Positions 13,501 to 28,100 of a stretch of DNA of 64,000 bases are shown piece after piece. The notes beneath the pieces are model-generated. The model saw nothing but the letters and a program-made list of their open reading frames with translations, searched no databases and was not told where the DNA came from. Source of the DNA: Glandiceps talaboti (taxonomy: Eukaryota; Hemichordata; Enteropneusta; Spengelidae); assembly GCF_964340395.1 (NCBI RefSeq), contig NC_135559.1:24260494-24324493 (forward strand), in the 5' to 3' direction. The position numbers and the translations under genes were made by a program. Within the stretch, counting starts at the first letter, position 1. Each line of letters starts with the position of its first letter.

Positions 13501-16500
13501 GAGGTTGCTGGCAGGTGTCTGTAGTCTAGCTACCATGGGAGATCACTGGCAGGTGTCTGTAGTCTAGCTACCTAGGGAGGTTGCTGGCAGGTGTCTGTAG
13601 TTTAGCTACCATGGGAGGTTGCTGGCAGGTGTCTGTAGTCTAGCTACCTAGGGAGGTTGCTGGCAGGTGTCTGTAGTTTAGCTACCATGGGAGATCACTG
13701 GCAGGTGTCTGTAGCCTAGCTACCCAGGGAGATCACTGGCAGGTGTCTGTAGTCTAGCTACCTAGCTACCTGGGGAGGTTGCTGGCAGGTGTCTGTATTC
13801 TAGCTATCTGGGGAGGTTGCTGGCAGGCGTCTGTAGTCTAGCTACCATGGGAGATCACTGGCAGGTGTCTGTAGTCTAGCTACCTAGGGAGATCACTGGC
13901 AGGTGTCTGTATTCTAGCTACCTGGGGAGGTTGCTGGCAGGTGTCTGTATTCTAGCTACCTGGGGAGGTTGCTGGCAGGTGTCTGTATTCTAGCTACCGA
14001 GGGAGATCACTGGCAGGTGTCTGTATTCTAGCTACCTATGGAGATCACTGGCAGGTGTCTGTATTCTAGCTACCATGGGAGATCACTGGCAGGTGTCTGT
14101 AGTTTAGCTACCTAGGGAGGTTGCTGGCAGGTGTCTGTATTCTAGCTACCTAGGGAGGTTGCTGGCAGGTGTCTGTATTCTAGCTACCATGGGAGATCAC
14201 TGGCAGGTGTCTGTAGTCTAGCTACCAGGGGAGGTTGCTGGCAGGTGTCTGTATTCTAGCTACCTGGGGAGGTTGCTGGCAGGTGTCTGTATTCTAGCTA
14301 CCTGGGGAGGTTGCTGGCAGGTGTCTGTATTCTAGCTACCGAGGGAGATCACTGGCAGGTGTCTGTAGTTTAGCTACCTAGGGAGATCGCTGGCAGGTGT
14401 CTGTAGTTTAGCTACCAGGGGAAGTTGCTGGCAGGTGTCTGTAGTCTAGCTACCTAGGGAGGTTGCTGGCAGGTGTTTGTAGTCTAGCTACCTAGGGAGG
14501 TTGCTGGCAGGTGTCTGTAGTCTAGCTACCTAGGGAGGTTGCTGGCATGTGTCTGTAGTCTAGCTACCAGGGGAAGTTGCTGGCAGGTGTCTGTAGTCTA
14601 GCTACCTAGGGAGGTTGCTGGCAGGTGTCTGTAGTCTAGCTACCTAGGGAGATTGCTGGCAGGTGTCTGTAGTCTAGCTACCAGGGGAGGTTGCTGGCAG
14701 GTGTCTGTAGTCTAGCTACCGAGGGAGATCACTGGCAGGTGTCTGTAGTCTAGCTACCTAGGGAGGTTGCTGGCAGGTGTCTGTAGTCTAGCTACCTAGG
14801 GAGGTTGCTGGCAGGTGTCTGTAGTTTAGCTACCGAGGGAGATCACTGGCAGGTGTCTGTAGTCTAGCTACCTAGGGAGATTGCTGGCAGGTGTCTGTAG
14901 TTTAGCTACCTAGCTACCTAGGGAGGTTGCTGGCAGGTGTCTGTAGTCTAGCTACCTAGGGAGATTGCTGGCAGGTGTCTGTAGTTTAGCTACCGAGGGA
15001 GATCACTGGCAGGTGTCTGTAGTTTAGCTGCCTAGGGAGGTTGCTGGCAGGTGTCTGTAGTCTAGCTACCTAGGGAGGTTGCTGGCAGGTGTCTGTAGTC
15101 TAGCTACCAGGGGAGGTTGCTGGCAGGTGTCTGTAGTCTAGCTACCGAGGGAGATCACTGGCAGGTGTCTTTATTCTAGCTACCTAGGGAGGTTGCTGGC
15201 TGGTGTCTGTAGTCTAGCTACCAGGGGAGGTTGCTGGCAGGTGTCTGTAGCCTAGCTACCCAGGGAGATCACTGGCAGGCGTCTGTAGTCTAGCTGCCTA
15301 GGGAGGTTGCTGGCTGGTGTCTGTAGTTTAGCTACCAGGGGAGGTTGCTGGCAGGTGTCTGTAGCCTAGCTACCTGGGGAGATCACTGGCAGGTGTCTGT
15401 AGTCTAGCTGTTTGCTTGAAGTATGAGGAAAATAACAACAGGTACATAAGAACTGAAAGTAAGAAAGCCTCGTTTTTCAAAAGGAGCTGTTACTGGTATG
15501 AGCAAAGAAATGACATAGACATTGCAAAATATGAATTTTGCTAAGGTGGTGATGGGGGTGGTTAGGGTTAGGGTTTAGTTGTTTTTGTTAATAGTTGTGT
15601 ATATTTTTGTTATTATTGTTTATACTTGTGTGTTTGTTGTTATTTGTATTTGTTGTTATCACATGGATGATTTGGTTTGATTGAAGTGTCCTTAACTTAC
15701 TTTTCTTGACACAGGACGTCCGGGACAACAGTCGACAGGGAATGTCATAGTTACTCATCCAGACTTCCGGATGATAGTACTGGCAAATAGACCCGGCTTT
15801 CCATTCCTTGGCAATGATTTTTTTGGATCTCTAGGTAAGTGGATGGGATTATGTGTGTAGACATACATGGAGAGGCCTATTGGATGGGATTATGTGTGTA
15901 GACATACATGTAGAGGCCCATTGGATGGGATTATGTGTGTAGACATACATGTAGAGGCCCATTGTGGACTAATATAATCATACCTTCTCAAGCATAATTC
16001 ATGAAAAATTAGAAAAAAATAATGACAATTTGGATCATTTTGACTCATATTTCTAGGAAAGTAGAACCAGTGACATAGACACAGGCTGTTGGAACATAGA
16101 ATGACCAGGGTATAAAGTCCATATTTTGTGTTCAAAAACAATAACTTGTCTTGTGCATGGTATAATAAGTAATGTATTCTTTGTTGACCGTAGCACAAAG
16201 ATTAAATAAACATAATTAGAAATCTTCTTGTACTTTCTGATTAGTGTTAACCCCATGAAACAGAGAATCATTGGTCAGTGTTGCTGCCAAGTGATTGGTT
16301 AGTATTCAGTGTTGCTGTCATGTCATTGGTTAGTATTCAGTCTTGCTGTCAAGTCATTGGTTAGTATTCAGTCTTGCTGTCAAGTCATTGGTTAGTATTC
16401 AGTGTTGCTGTCATGTCATTGGTTAGTATTCAGTCTTGCTGTCAAGTCATTTGTTAGTATTCAGTGTTGCTGTCATGTCATTGGTTAGTATTCAGTCTTG

Positions 16501-18920
16501 CTGTCAAGTGATTGGTTAGTATTCAGTCTTGCTGTCATGTCATTGGTTAGTATTCAGTCTTGCTGTCACGTCATTGGTTAGTATTCAGTCTTGCTGTCAC
16601 GTCATTGGTTAGTATTCAGTCTTGCTGTGAAGTCATTGGTTAGTATTCAGTGTTGCTGTCATGCCATTGGTTAGTATTCAGTCTTGCTGTCAAGTCATTG
16701 GTTAGTATTCAGTGTTGCTGTCATGTCATTGGTTAGTATTCAGTGTTGCTGTCATGTCATTGGTTAGTATTCAGTGTTGCTGTCAAGTCATTGGTTAGTA
16801 CACAGTCACATGTTATTGTGTTGTTTATAACTGTACTTCTTATACAGTCACATGTTATTGTGTTATTTATAACTGTACTTCTTATACAGTCACATGTTAT
16901 TGTGTTATTTATAACTACTTCTTATACAGTCACATGTTATTGTGTTATTTATAACTGTACTTCTTATACAGTCACATGTTATTGTGTTATTTATAACTGT
17001 ACTTCTTATACAGTCACATGTTATTGTGTTATTTATAACTGTACTTCTTATACAGTCACATGTTATTGTGTTGTTGTTTCACATATAAACACTTGTAATC
17101 CTCAAGCACAATCACCAGGCAACATTTGGGAAGTTATTTTCAATAAGATGAACAGAATATTATTTTCAATAACCATATAAATGTCACTTGACAGCAAACA
17201 TGTGGCTTTTATTTCTTCAGGTGATATATTTAGTTGTCATGGCGTTGATAATCCCAATATGGAATCTGAAATGGCTATGTTACGTCAATATGGACCTGAG
17301 GTTCCTGAACATGTGTTGAAGAAATTAGTATTAGCGTTTGGTGAATTGAGAGAAATGGCTGACCAGGGCTTGATAGCATATCCTTACTCTACTAGGGAGG
17401 TTGTTAATATGGTCAAACATCTACAGGTAAATATATTATGTTAATGTATAAACTGAGTTTATTACATATTAAAGCTGCACTAGCTGCAACTGGAGTATAT
17501 TTTCAAAATGTTGTGTTTTGTACAATAACTTATTCATATTATCGTACACCATGAACAGTATTGCATCAATTGTGGCTAAACATATTTTTTTACAGCTGTA
17601 TATATGATAAATCAAATCAAATCAAATCAATTTTACAGTCCACAACTAAATATCAGCGCCCGCAACAGCAATCATGCTTTCAACCTGTTTCTGTACTGAT
17701 TATATGGATAATATTGACCACTGATTAACATGTACAATGTCTAATTATTGGTAATTTAACAATTTTCAGTGAATATATTGTGGTTATCTGATCCAAAAAT
17801 GATACTACAGGTACAACTTGTAAATGTGTCTTTGTTTTGTTTTCAAACAAAGCTACACACTGTACTATAATCTTTCTACCCACAATACCCTCTGATTTGT
17901 ACTCTCACATAAGCTTCCTCATTGGGATCGTTGGGGAGAGTTCTACTAATATAATACTGCAAAAATATAACCTTTCTGAGGTAAAACTAGAGGTTTAAAT
18001 CCTGGTATCTGAAATTTCCTAATCATACCCCAGGATACATTGAATCAAAACACAATAATTCTAACCCACAATTACTGATTTTTCAGTCCCAAAACTTATT
18101 ATTGTCCATGCACTGTACTGAATTCACGGTTATCGATGTATCGCTCTCCTTGACTGGCTGGGTCAGGTAACCTCACTGTCATAAATCCATACGAGCACTA
18201 CAACAACAAAAACAGAGTCCCTTCACAGACCATTTTCCTTCGGATGTAGGCTAACAATAATGAATGCCAGACAGTCAAAGGTATGCAAAATCACATTTGT
18301 AAGTGCATACAGCCCACACGCAGGGAAGTATATATGTCCACGTGACAAGTGAGCGCATACTCTCTACACTAGATTAGAAAACTGTTTACCTACACAGTAA
18401 AGATGTGCAGTAAAAAGACCATTTTTCAACCTAAAGTCTTCATATTTATAGCCAAATGACATCAGTGTTTATTTGTTTACATAAAAACAGAATTATAGTA
18501 ATAACTGCCGATGAGGGTGCATTTCACAGTGATGTTGTTCAGTTTTCGGAGGAAAATATGGTTATGGGAATGTCAAAATAATGTATAAAATCACTAAACG
18601 TTGTATTTATATAATCTTATTTGGTAATTTTCAATAAAGAGCAATAGAAGATAATGACCTGACAAGTAATTTCATTTTCCACCACTGAGGGTAATGTGCC
18701 AATTGTGGCATATTTGTGTATTTGTATTTACTTGCTTGTTTACAAAGCATATTTAAATATTTCAAAGAGGAAAGGGCTTACTTTATAATACTGACTTATT
18801 TTCAAATTTAGAAAGGGAAATGATCAAAACAAGCATAATTCACTCTTCTTACCAAGGCCATTGCAAACATTCATATGTAGCACAACTGAACTGAGGTTCA
18901 GTAGTGCTATATGGATCGCC

Positions 18921-19004
<84 letters not shown>

Positions 19005-19062
19005 GTGAGTGAGTGAGTGAGTGAGTGAGTGAGTGTGTGTGTGAGTGAATGAGTGAGTGAGT

Positions 19063-19131
<69 letters not shown>

Positions 19132-22100
19132 CAACTTAAAGTAAAAACTGCTGGACTGATTGCATATGATCACATATATTGTGAAGATAAGAGGATTAAT
19201 AGACAAATGAATAAACATTTAAAATTGTATGCAAATGTGCCTAGCAAAAAGATTACGCCCATAGCAACAGCCAAATGATCACATATATTGTGAAGATAAC
19301 AACAGGGATTAATAGACGAATAAACATTCATAAAATGTATGTAAATTTGCCTAGCAACAAGACCATGCCCATAGCAACATCCAAATAATCACGTATATTG
19401 CAAAGATAACAGTTGAAAGACAAATGAATAAACATTCCAAAAATGTATGCAAATGTACCTAGCAACAAGACCACGCCCATAGCAACAGCCAAATGATCAC
19501 ATATATTGCAAAGATAATATCAGGAATTCGTACACAAGCTAAGGAAAAAGTAGGATTGGTTCCATGCTTTATTACTCCCTTCAACTTAAAGTTGATCAAT
19601 TCCTACTCTGTAGTGGAAAAAGTCCTTGGCCAAGGGGTCTTTGTGAGAAAAGTCTATGGCATCTTAAGGGTTAAAACTCTCTATACAGACTGCCTACCCA
19701 AACTGTTGATTACTTGATGTTGAAAAGTATTTTATTCAAAACACATGTTTTATTTGGTTTTTGGTACATTTCTCTTCAAAATTTGCAAATTTACTTTCTT
19801 TTTGAATCTCAATTATACTTTTGGTACATATTCAAATTTAATTGTTATGCTTCAGATGTTAAGAAATATTGCTTCTCTTGGAAGTTATAAAATAAGGAAC
19901 ATCCGAACATACAAATCAGAGAGAGTTGTGGGTAAAATACCGTTTAGTGTTATAAAGTACACGTCTGGTGCAATAGGTGCTTCTGAAGAGCACTCCAAGT
20001 GGCCAAGCCATGAAATCTTTTGGTTTGTAGATACTGTTTGTCAGGGTTTACATTGCAATTCATTTTATTCCCCAATGAAGTAAACCACAAACTTAGGGTC
20101 ATTCTTGTTATTTTGTTGTAAATTTTTTTCTTCAGAAATTTCCTGGTGAAGGACTGGCTAAAGTAGTTCGGAATGTGTTTGACTTTGATGCCTACAACAA
20201 AGACATGAAAGAACAAATCGTTGGTGCTCTACATAAACATGGAATTCCCATGGAAGCTATTCCAGAAAATATCAAGTTAGGCAAAGAGTAAGAAATTAAC
20301 TACTTTAATGTAGTAGATGCATCAGAGAAAAAATATTCAACATTTGCTGTTTGCTGTTATTTTGTTGAAGATAACTCCAATCCATTGTAAGTTATAATAA
20401 GGAGTCACCAAAAAATGAAAGCATTGGAAACCAATATGGCCACTGTATACTATATGGGTAAATATGGCCACTGTATACTTTATGGGTAAATATGGCCACT
20501 GTATACTGTGTTAACTATATGGGTAAATATGGCCACTGTATACTGTGTTAACTATATGGGTAAATATGGCCACTGTGTAATGTGTTTACTATATGGGTAA
20601 ATATGGCCACTGTATACTGTGTTTACTATATTGGTAAATATGGCTACTGTATACTGTGTTTACTATATGGGTAAATGAAAGATTGTCATTTTCCTTGCTA
20701 ACAAAAAAAAAGAACCCCAAAATTCTTTTTTTTTATTACAAAACTTTAGTGACATTTTAAGAAGTTTGATTATTGCAGAGAAATTGAGGTTCTTGAGGAG
20801 CTTTTTAGTCTGTCCGTGTGTCCGTGTGTCCATCCGTGCGTCCGTTCGCAGCCGTTTCTTGAAGATGCCTGGACCGATTTTTTTAAAACTTGGTACAGGG
20901 GCAACATACAATGGCATACATATGCACGTCAATTTGTTTCATGATACAATCCAATATGGCCGCCTAGCAGCCATTTTGTTTGCAAATTTTCCCTGTCAAA
21001 AGCCATAACTCAGACATGCTTGAACAGATCTCATTCAAAGTTGGTATTAGGACAGTGTTCTATGGCATATATGTGTATATTCATTGTTGTCATGATACGA
21101 TCCAATATGGCTGCCTGGCAGCCATTTTGTTTGTGAATTTTCATGTCCAAAGCCATAACTCAGACATGCTCGAACAGATCTCATTCAAAGTTGGTATTAG
21201 GACAGTGTTCTATGACATACATGTGCATATTCATTTTCATTGTGATACAATCCAATATGGCTGCCTGGCAGCCATTTTGTTTGCGAATTTTCCATGTCCA
21301 AAGCCATAACTCAGACATGCTTGAACAGATCTTATTCAAAGTTGGTATTAGGACAGTGTTCTATGGCATATATGTACATATTCATTGTTGTCAAATTTGG
21401 GTTATTTTCATAGCTTTTTGAATAAAATATTTGAAGTGATGATGATATTATTTTAATCATGTCTTGGTTTTTACTGTGAGGCATATGTATATCACTTAAT
21501 TTCACAACCTTGACCGGAATAGCAAAGTAGTGGCCATGTTTGTAATAAACAAACACATTTTGCATGTTATTGCCAAAAGTTGGACACCATTCAAGTGTTT
21601 ACCCTCACATTATCAATGATGAACTTTCTAATGAGACATTGACCTTGCCAGACATTGATCTTTCACATAGACAAACATTTTCATGGTGAAATTTGTCTTT
21701 CTATGTTAACTCAAGAAGTTGAATAAACAAAGACTCCATTTAAATGTTTATACCCCAAAGGTCAGTTTTCTTTTCATATCTTGGCATTTGCCATTGATCT
21801 CCATATGCCATTGATCTCCATATTGAAGGAGTAATAGCAAATTGGTCAATAAATTATGAAGTTTTGTATCCATTCAGATTTTCACAATAAGTTTGCCATA
21901 AAACATACAATTGGGGACCATGTCTTCGGCTGAAGGCTTTTTCTGACTTTGTTCACTATTTAGTGACCACCTTTCAGGTCGATAACATCTGAGCTCTGGT
22001 GACTAACACCAGTCCCTTTGGTCGCTGCTAGTAACTGGGAAAATATTTTTTTAAATTTGACCACATTTTCGTTCTTGAGATTTGAAATGAATAACAACTT

Positions 22101-25100
22101 CTGAATCAATACATTAATTAGACTATGGAACTTGGACCACATAGTACAATTGGAAATACAAAATTTGAATGAATGTTAGAAGTGAACTGAAACTCTTTGC
22201 TAAGTTATATTGAGATGCAATTGGTAATTGTTAGCCTTACATGAAGATTTCAATGTTACTGTACATATAATAGATACTATGGTGCACATCATACACAGGA
22301 GTTTTCTCTGTGAGACTTCAATATCATGTCATGTTAACATTGAATCTAATTTTGTGACAAATACAGGCCATTCATTTTCTCCTTGTCAACTTTGACTCTA
22401 TAACACAAACATTACTGACTTGATTGATATTGATGGACTCTGGGTTCATAGTAATACAATTTCTATTCACAGAGTAAAAAAATTCTTGGTAGAAATCCCC
22501 AATTTTTCAAGACACATGACAATATATAGCCCATTATAGTACATACACCCCTCACAATGCTGATGAGATGTTGGCAAATTTTTGGGACTCGCTTTCAGAA
22601 TTTTTTTACTCTGTGATTTTAAATTTGGTTCATGTTGTGACTTATAAGTGCCAGTCATTACTGATATAAAGCTGTGTTCAACTTGCATTTGATTTGGAAG
22701 TTATATCCATCAAAAATTTACCGTTGTACAGACTTATCACAGATGAATTTGCATCTTACAGTTGATATACATGTATATTATGGTTACCATAGTGACAAAA
22801 TAATGTAATCCTTGTTTGATATTTCTTAAGAGAGAATGCTGAATAAATTTGAGATAAATTTAATCTGTGTCTTGTTTGTGTCTTTTCTTTCTTTGACAGC
22901 AAAAAACATTTTGATTTACAATATCAATTGAAAAGGACAATTTCAAACAAAATATGATGTACAATAGTCTAGTGTGTGCCAAACATTAATTGATATCAAA
23001 GATACCATTTTAATTGTATGCACAGTTTTTATAATGACATACTCAATTCAAAGTTATAATTATTTGAAATCTAAAGTTAAACCATCAGCATTCTCTCTTT
23101 ATAAGAAATGTATGATAAATACTAACTGCTGTTGTGTCATAACTGAACATAGTGATAACATGTGGTTATGTGTGTATATATGTGTTTATATGTACAGATA
23201 AACCTGTCAATGTATACATAAAATTATGTACCTGTCAGTGTATACATAATGTGTACATGTCACTGTATACATATATACCTGTCAGTGTATACATATGTAC
23301 CTGTCAGTGTATACATATATACCTGTCAGTGTATACATATATACCTGTCAGTGTATACATATATAGCTGTCAGTATATACATATATATACCTGTCAGTGT
23401 GTGTACATATATACCTGTCAGTGTATACATATATACCTGTCAGTGTATACATATGTACCTGTCAGTGTATACATATATACCTGTCAGTGTGTGTACATAT
23501 ATACCTGTCAGTGTATACATATGTACCTGTCAGTGTATACATATGTACCTGTCAGTGTATACATATATACCTGTCAGTGTATACATATATACCTGTCAGT
23601 GTATACATATATATCTGTCAGTGTATACATATATGTCAGTGTATACATATGTACCTGTCAGTGTATACATATATATACCTGTCAGTGTGTGTACATATAT
23701 ACCTGTCAGTGTATACATATATACCTGTCAGTGTATACATATGTACCTGTCAGTGTATATATATATGCCTGTCAGTGTATACATATATACCTGTCAGTGT
23801 GTGTACATATATACCTGTCAGTGTATACATATATGCCTGTCAGTGTATACATATATACCTGTCAGTGTATACATATATACCTGTCAGTGTGTGTACATAT
23901 GTATACCTGTCAGTGTGTGTACATATATACCTGTCAGTGTATACATATGTACCTGTCAGTGTATATATATATGCCTGTCAGTGTATACATATATACCTGT
24001 CAGTGTGTGTACATATATACCTGTCAACCTGTCAGTGTGTGTACATATATACCTGTCAGTGTATACATATATACCTGTCAATGTATACATATATATACCT
24101 GTCAGTGTGTGTACATATATGCCTGTCAGTGTGTGTACATATATACCTGTCAGTGTGTGTACATATATACCTGTCAGTGTATACATATATACCTGTCAGT
24201 GTCTACATATATACCTGTCAGTGTGTGTACATATAAACCTGTCAGTGTATACATATGTACCTGTCAGTGTATACATATATACCTGTCAGTGTATACATAT
24301 GTACCTGTCAGTGTATACATATATACCTGTCAGTGTATACATATGTACCTGTCAGTGTGTGTACATATATACCTGTCAGTGTATACATATGTACCTGTCA
24401 GTGTATACATATATACCTGTCAGTGTCTACATATATACCTGTCAGTGTGTGTACATATATACCTGTCAGTGTATACATATGTACCTGTCAGTGTATACAT
24501 ATGTACCTGTCAGTGTATACATATATACCTGTCAGTGTATACATATGTACCTGTCAGTGTATACATATGTACCTGTCAGTGTATACATATATACCAGTCA
24601 GTGTGTATATATATACCTGTCAGTGTATACATATATATCTGTCAGTGTGTACATATATACATGTCAGTGTGTGTACATATATACCTGTCAGTGTGTGTAC
24701 ATATATACCTGTCAGTGTATACATATATACCTGTCAGTGTATACATATATACCTGTCAGTGTATACATATATGCCTGTCAGTGTGTACATATATCAGGGG
24801 TCGAAATAATGAAAAAAATTCGCTTGTCCACTGGGCAAGTAGAAAACAAAAAGTACTTGCCCAAATCAAAAAGTGCTTGCCCATTCCAAATAGTGGGATA
24901 TCTTTTTGTGGCTTTCAAATGCATTGTTGTGATTGATTGGTCTTTCTTTTGTTTATTATCAAAACATGTCACTTTGAAAGTTTCTGTGGGTACTGAAAAG
25001 TACTCTCCACAATAAAGTGTTTTTTGAACAGGAGTCTAGATAATATGGCCTAATTAATATTCATACTATATAGCATAACATACAATTTTTTGTTCACCTG

Positions 25101-28100
25101 TAGAAAGTTGTTGTTAAAATAATCACAAGTTTTTCAGCACTTTCATAAGCTATCAATATAAAAAAATGAACATTTATTTCAACACATATAAAATCTTTCT
25201 AAGTATTTCCTTTTGCACCATGTCAATATATTTTCTTTCCTTCCTCATCCACACCAACTATTTTTCTCCCACAAAATTTGCAGTTGATTCAAACACCCAA
25301 AACCTGAAAAATCATGCTGTAATTTACTATTGTTGAACAATATTCAATGAGTCACTGGTCATTCCAGGTATGTTTTCTTGATAGAGTAAACAAAGTACGT
25401 CAAGGACAGCTGGTCTAGATTGTTTTGAAAAGTGATCAGTCAAGAAAGACGTCTTCTCAATATTGATACAATGTTATAATTTTCCAGACTTGTTGGCACT
25501 GTGGTTATATACAATGTATCCAAAATCCTATCAGACATGTGTAGTGTCTGATAAGTACAGCATGAACACAGGCAAAAACACATCCCTGATCAATAATCAT
25601 ATGAAATTCTCCTTGCCCCTTGGGACAAGTACTTTTTAAAACAACTTGCCCAAGCCTTCAAATCACTTGCAAGGGGCAAGTAAAAGGCCATTATTTCGAG
25701 CCCTGTGTATACCTGTCATTGTGTACATATATATCTGTCAGTGTATGCATATATACCTGTCAGTGTATACATATGTACCTGTCAGGGTATATATATATAC
25801 CTGTCAGTGTATACATATGTACCTGTCAGGGTATACATATGTACCTGTCAGTGTATACATATGTACCTGTCAGTGTATACATATGTACCTGTCAGTGTAT
25901 ACATATGTACCTGTCAGTGTATACATATATACCTGTCAGTGTATACATATATACCTGTCAGTGTATACATATGTACCTGTCAGTGTATACATATGTACCT
26001 GTCAGTGTATACATATATACCTGTCAGTGTATACATATATACCTGTCAGTGTATACATATGTACCTGTCAGTGTATACATATGTACCTGTCAGTGTATAC
26101 ATATATACCTGTCAGTGTATACATATGTACCTGTCAGTGTATACATATGTACCTGTCAGGGTATACATATGTACCTGTCAGTGTATACATATGTACCTGT
26201 CAGTGTATACATATGTACCTGTCAGTGTATACATATGTACCTGTCAGTGTATACATATATACCTGTCAGTGTATACATATATACCTGTCAGTGTATACAT
26301 ATGTACCTGTCAGTGTATACATATGTACCTGTCAGTGTATACATATATACCTGTCAGTGTATACATATATACCTGTCAGTGTATACATATATACCTGTCA
26401 GTGTATACATATGTACCTATCAGTGTATACATATGTACCTGTCAGTGTATACATATCTACCTGTCAGTGTATACATATGTACCTGTCAGTGTATACATAT
26501 GTACCTGTCAGTGTATACATATGTACCTGTCAGTGTATACATATGTACCTGCCTAATTAATATTCATACTATAGCATAATATACAATTTTTTGTTCACCT
26601 GTAGAAAGTTGTTGTTAAAATAATCACAAGTTTTTCAGCACTTTCATAAGCTATCAATATAAAAAAATGAACATTTATTTCAACACATATAAAATCTTTC
26701 TAAGTATTTCCTTTTGCACCATGTCAATATATTTTCTTTCCTTCCTCATCCACACCAACTATTTTTCTCCCACAAAATTTGCAGTTGATTCAAACACCCA
26801 AAACCTGAAAAATCATGCTGTAATTTACTATTGTTGAACAATATTCAATGAGTCACTGGTCATTCCAGGTATGTTTTCTTGATAGAGTAAACAAAGTACG
26901 TCAAGGACAGCTGGTCTAGATTGTTTTGAAAAGTGATCAGTCAAGAAAGACGTCTTCTCAATATTGATACAATGTTATAATTTTCCAGACTTGTTGGCAC
27001 TGTGGTTATATACAATGTATCCAAAATCCTATCAGACAGGTGTAGTGTCTGATAAGTACAGCATGAACACAGGCAAAAACACATCCCTGATCAATAATCA
27101 TATGAAATTCTCCTTGCCCCTTGGGACAAGTACTTTTTAAAACAACTTGCCCAAGCCTTCAAATCACTTGCAAGGGGCAAGTAAAAGGCCATTATTTCGA
27201 GCCCTGTGTATACCTGTCATTGTGTACATATATATCTGTCAGTGTATGCATATATACCTGTCAGTGTATACATATGTACCTGTCAGGGTATATATATATA
27301 CCTGTCAGTGTATACATATGTACCTGTCAGGGTATACATATGTACCTGTCAGTGTATACATATGTACCTGTCAGTGTATACATATGTACCTGTCAGTGTA
27401 TACATATATACCTGTCAGTGTATACATATATACCTGTCAGTGTATACATATGTACCTGTCAGTGTATACATATGTACCTGTCAGTGTATACATATATACC
27501 TGTCAGTGTATACATATATACCTGTCAGTGTATACATATGTACCTGTCAGTGTATACATATGTACCTGTCAGTGTATACATATATACCTGTCAGTGTATA
27601 CATATGTACCTGTCAGTGTATACATATGTACCTGTCAGGGTATACATATGTACCTGTCAGTGTATACATATGTACCTGTCAGTGTATACATATGTACCTG
27701 TCAGTGTATACATATGTACCTGTCAGTGTATACATATATACCTGTCAGTGTATACATATATACCTGTCAGTGTATACATATGTACCTGTCAGTGTATACA
27801 TATGTACCTGTCAGTGTATACATATATACCTGTCAGTGTATACATATGTACCTGTCAGTGTATACATATATACCTGTCAGTGTATACATATGTACCTATC
27901 AGTGTATACATATGTACCTGTCAGTGTATACATATCTACCTGTCAGTGTATACATATGTACCTGTCAGTGTATACATATGTACCTGTCAGTGTATACATA
28001 TGTACCTGTCAGTGTATACATATGTACCTGCCTAATTAATATTCATACTATAGCATAATATACAATTTTTTGTTCACCTGTAAAAAGTAGTTGTTAAAAT

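Noticed and set aside
15566-15585. GTTAGGGTTAGGGTTTA, telomere-like
   Set aside because: Only about two and a half units and isolated, so too short to call an interstitial telomere.
9155-16800. Regularly spaced repeats resembling a CRISPR array
   Set aside because: Units are contiguous with no unique spacers, in an animal intron.
19745-20083. A 112-codon open frame just before exon H
   Set aside because: AT-rich intron sequence, no family resemblance, and exon H joins exon G directly without it.
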